NCBI GenBank assembly: GCA_029240105.1
Contig: JARBTR010000006.1
Location: 248,001 to 312,000, forward strand
DNA: 64,000 nt
DNA from: Caryophanales bacterium
GTDB lineage: Bacteria; Bacillota; Bacilli; JARBTR01
Reading direction: 5' to 3'
A program made the translations under genes and the position numbers. The notes below the pieces were generated by a model, which was given only the letters and a program-made list of their open reading frames with translations, was not told the origin of the DNA and ran no database searches. Every line of letters begins with the position of its first letter. Within the stretch, counting starts at the first letter, position 1. Of this stretch, positions 62,833-64,000 are shown piece after piece.

Positions 62833-63854
62833 TATCTTGCCTCCCACTTAGCAAGTTCATCACGTACATATTGTAATGATAATAACTTTTCCTTTACCTC
62901 TTCAACATTTAATAACTCAGTATTATTTGAGTTAAATTCAGTTAGTTCATTTCTCTCTCGGTTTCCTTCAGTAAAGAATTTATCATAATTTAACTCTCGT
63001 TTATCTGCCGGTACACGATAGAAATCTCCCATATCAATGGCATTTGCGCATTCTTCATTTGTTAATAATGTTTCATACATTTTTTCACCATGACGTATAC
63101 CAATAACTTTTATATCATTATCAGCATGGAACAATTCCTTTATAGCTTGCGCTAGTACTGCTATAGTACAGGCAGGAGCCTTCTGTACCATAATATCGCC
63201 TGTTTCTGCATTTTCGAACGCAAATAAAACCAACTCAACGGCTTCTTCAAGACTCATAATAAAACGTGTCATTTCTAAATCTGTTATTGTTAATGGCTTA
63301 CCAGTTTTAATTTGTTCTATAAAAAGAGGAATTACACTGCCGCGAGAAGCCATTACATTTCCGTAACGTGTTCCACAGATTAATGTTTTTTCCTTTGATA
63401 CAGTTCTAGATTTGGCTACAAATACTTTTTCCATCATTGCTTTAGATGTTCCCATAGCATTAACTGGATATGCAGCCTTGTCAGTTGATAAACAGATTAC
63501 TTTCTCTACACCAGCTTCAATCGCTGCTGTAAGAACATTCTCAGTCCCAATGACGTTTGTTTTAACCGCCTCAATCGGGAAAAATTCACAAGAAGGAACC
63601 TGTTTTAATGCTGCTGCGTGGAATACAAAGTCAACACCATACATGGCATTTTTTATACTATTTAAATCTCTAACATCACCGATAAAATATTTAATTTTAT
63701 CGTTGTTGTATTTATGTCGTAAATTATCTTGCTTTAGTTCATCTCTTGAGAAAATCCTAATTTCCTTAATATCTGTTCCTAAGAAACGATTTAAAACAGC
63801 ATTCCCAAATGAACCGGTTCCGCCTGTAATTAATAATGTTTTTCCTTTAAACAT
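62832..63854 (-). CDS. capE: UDP-GlcNAc 4,6-dehydratase/5-epimerase (CapE/FnlA)
   Basis: This 340-residue inverting dehydratase has the NAD(P) site LLITGGTGSFGNAVL, SxxK-type catalytic residues in CLSTDKAAYPVNAMGTSKAM (Asp-Lys in place of Glu) and the polysaccharide-synthesis family end KRELNYDKFF. It performs the first step to UDP-L-FucNAc. It is the first gene of the operon visible here; GGAG lies nine bases before the ATG. The last 146 bases of the window show no gene; the operon promoter may be there or beyond. Confidence 0.92.
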   Translation of the reverse strand: MFKGKTLLITGGTGSFGNAVLNRFLGTDIKEIRIFSRDELKQDNLRHKYNNDKIKYFIGDVRDLNSIKNAMYGVDFVFHAAALKQVPSCEFFPIEAVKTNVIGTENVLTAAIEAGVEKVICLSTDKAAYPVNAMGTSKAMMEKVFVAKSRTVSKEKTLICGTRYGNVMASRGSVIPLFIEQIKTGKPLTITDLEMTRFIMSLEEAVELVLFAFENAETGDIMVQKAPACTIAVLAQAIKELFHADNDIKVIGIRHGEKMYETLLTNEECANAIDMGDFYRVPADKRELNYDKFFTEGNRERNELTEFNSNNTELLNVEEVKEKLLSLQYVRDELAKWEAR

Positions 63855-64000
63855 ATCTAAATCTCCACTTTCTATAAATTACAGAATAATTTATTAAATA
63901 TAAACTTCTTTAGAAAGAATATAAACATTTTTATTCTTTACTTATATAGTTGATTCAAAATCATATTAATCATTAAAATGTTTATCCATTTCATCCATTA

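Noticed and set aside
1..64000. CRISPR arrays, tRNA and rRNA genes, replication origin
   Set aside because: No regularly spaced repeats, cloverleaf-like sequences, rRNA conserved segments or DnaA-box clusters were noticed.

Overview
The window is low-GC DNA (AT-rich, strong AGGAGG-type ribosome binding sites, TTG/GTG/ATG starts, many hairpin-plus-T terminators). The gene set is cheV, soluble and membrane MCPs, a YtvI-like sporulation permease, dgkB next to an rlmD/rlmCD gene, and ykoS/ykoT-like genes. Together these suggest a motile, spore-forming member of the Bacillales (Bacillaceae or Planococcaceae, Sporosarcina-like). No rRNA, tRNA, CRISPR array or intact transposase gene is visible.

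Layout. 0-9 kb holds the start of a DUF4153 membrane protein, a PilZ protein, cheV, an FAD oxidoreductase, an asparagine synthetase, a DUF1801-type protein and a GAF-GGDEF cyclase. 9-24 kb holds a self-regulated TetR gene, a tetratricopeptide glycosyltransferase, an MCP, a small duplicated-repeat protein, a methyltransferase, an MBL hydrolase, a PadR/DUF1048/DrrAB-like ABC cassette, a PlsC-like acyltransferase, YtvI, a CNNM/CorC protein with an attenuator-like leader, and a soluble MCP. 24-30.8 kb holds a MacB-like ABC exporter ending on the 3' scrap of a multicopper oxidase, a cupin, small proteins, a SIMPL protein and a cation diffusion facilitator. 30.8-34.1 kb is a four-gene [NiFe] hydrogenase operon with a cytochrome-b5-like subunit.

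34.4-40.9 kb is the most unusual part. Downstream of rlmD (on the minus strand) lie three cargo blocks, each closed by another copy of an rlmD-like 3' end: a KAP NTPase; then a broken NUDIX gene, a methyltransferase, a small unknown gene and a GIY-YIG fusion; then an unknown protein. It looks like a tandem array of integrated or cis-mobilisable elements without a recombinase, carrying candidate defence genes.

42-50 kb holds a ykoS-ykoT-gtrA-like envelope glycosylation operon, a second asparagine synthetase, an MFS exporter and dgkB. 50-54 kb holds a P-loop protein and a ferredoxin-dependent 2-oxoacid oxidoreductase operon on the plus strand. 54-64 kb is a minus-strand surface-polysaccharide operon: capE-capF-capG make UDP-N-acetyl-L-fucosamine, followed by a Wzy-type polymerase, a GT4 glycosyltransferase, a Wzx-type flippase, a WecE-type aminotransferase and a GNAT acetyltransferase.

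Two copies of a non-coding repeat (5.4 and 50.4 kb) share a hairpin core with a compensatory base change. One copy has terminal inverted repeats and a perfect 8-bp target duplication, so it is a MITE. Scraps of an MCP gene, an oxidase gene and rlmD tails show that the region has been rearranged repeatedly.
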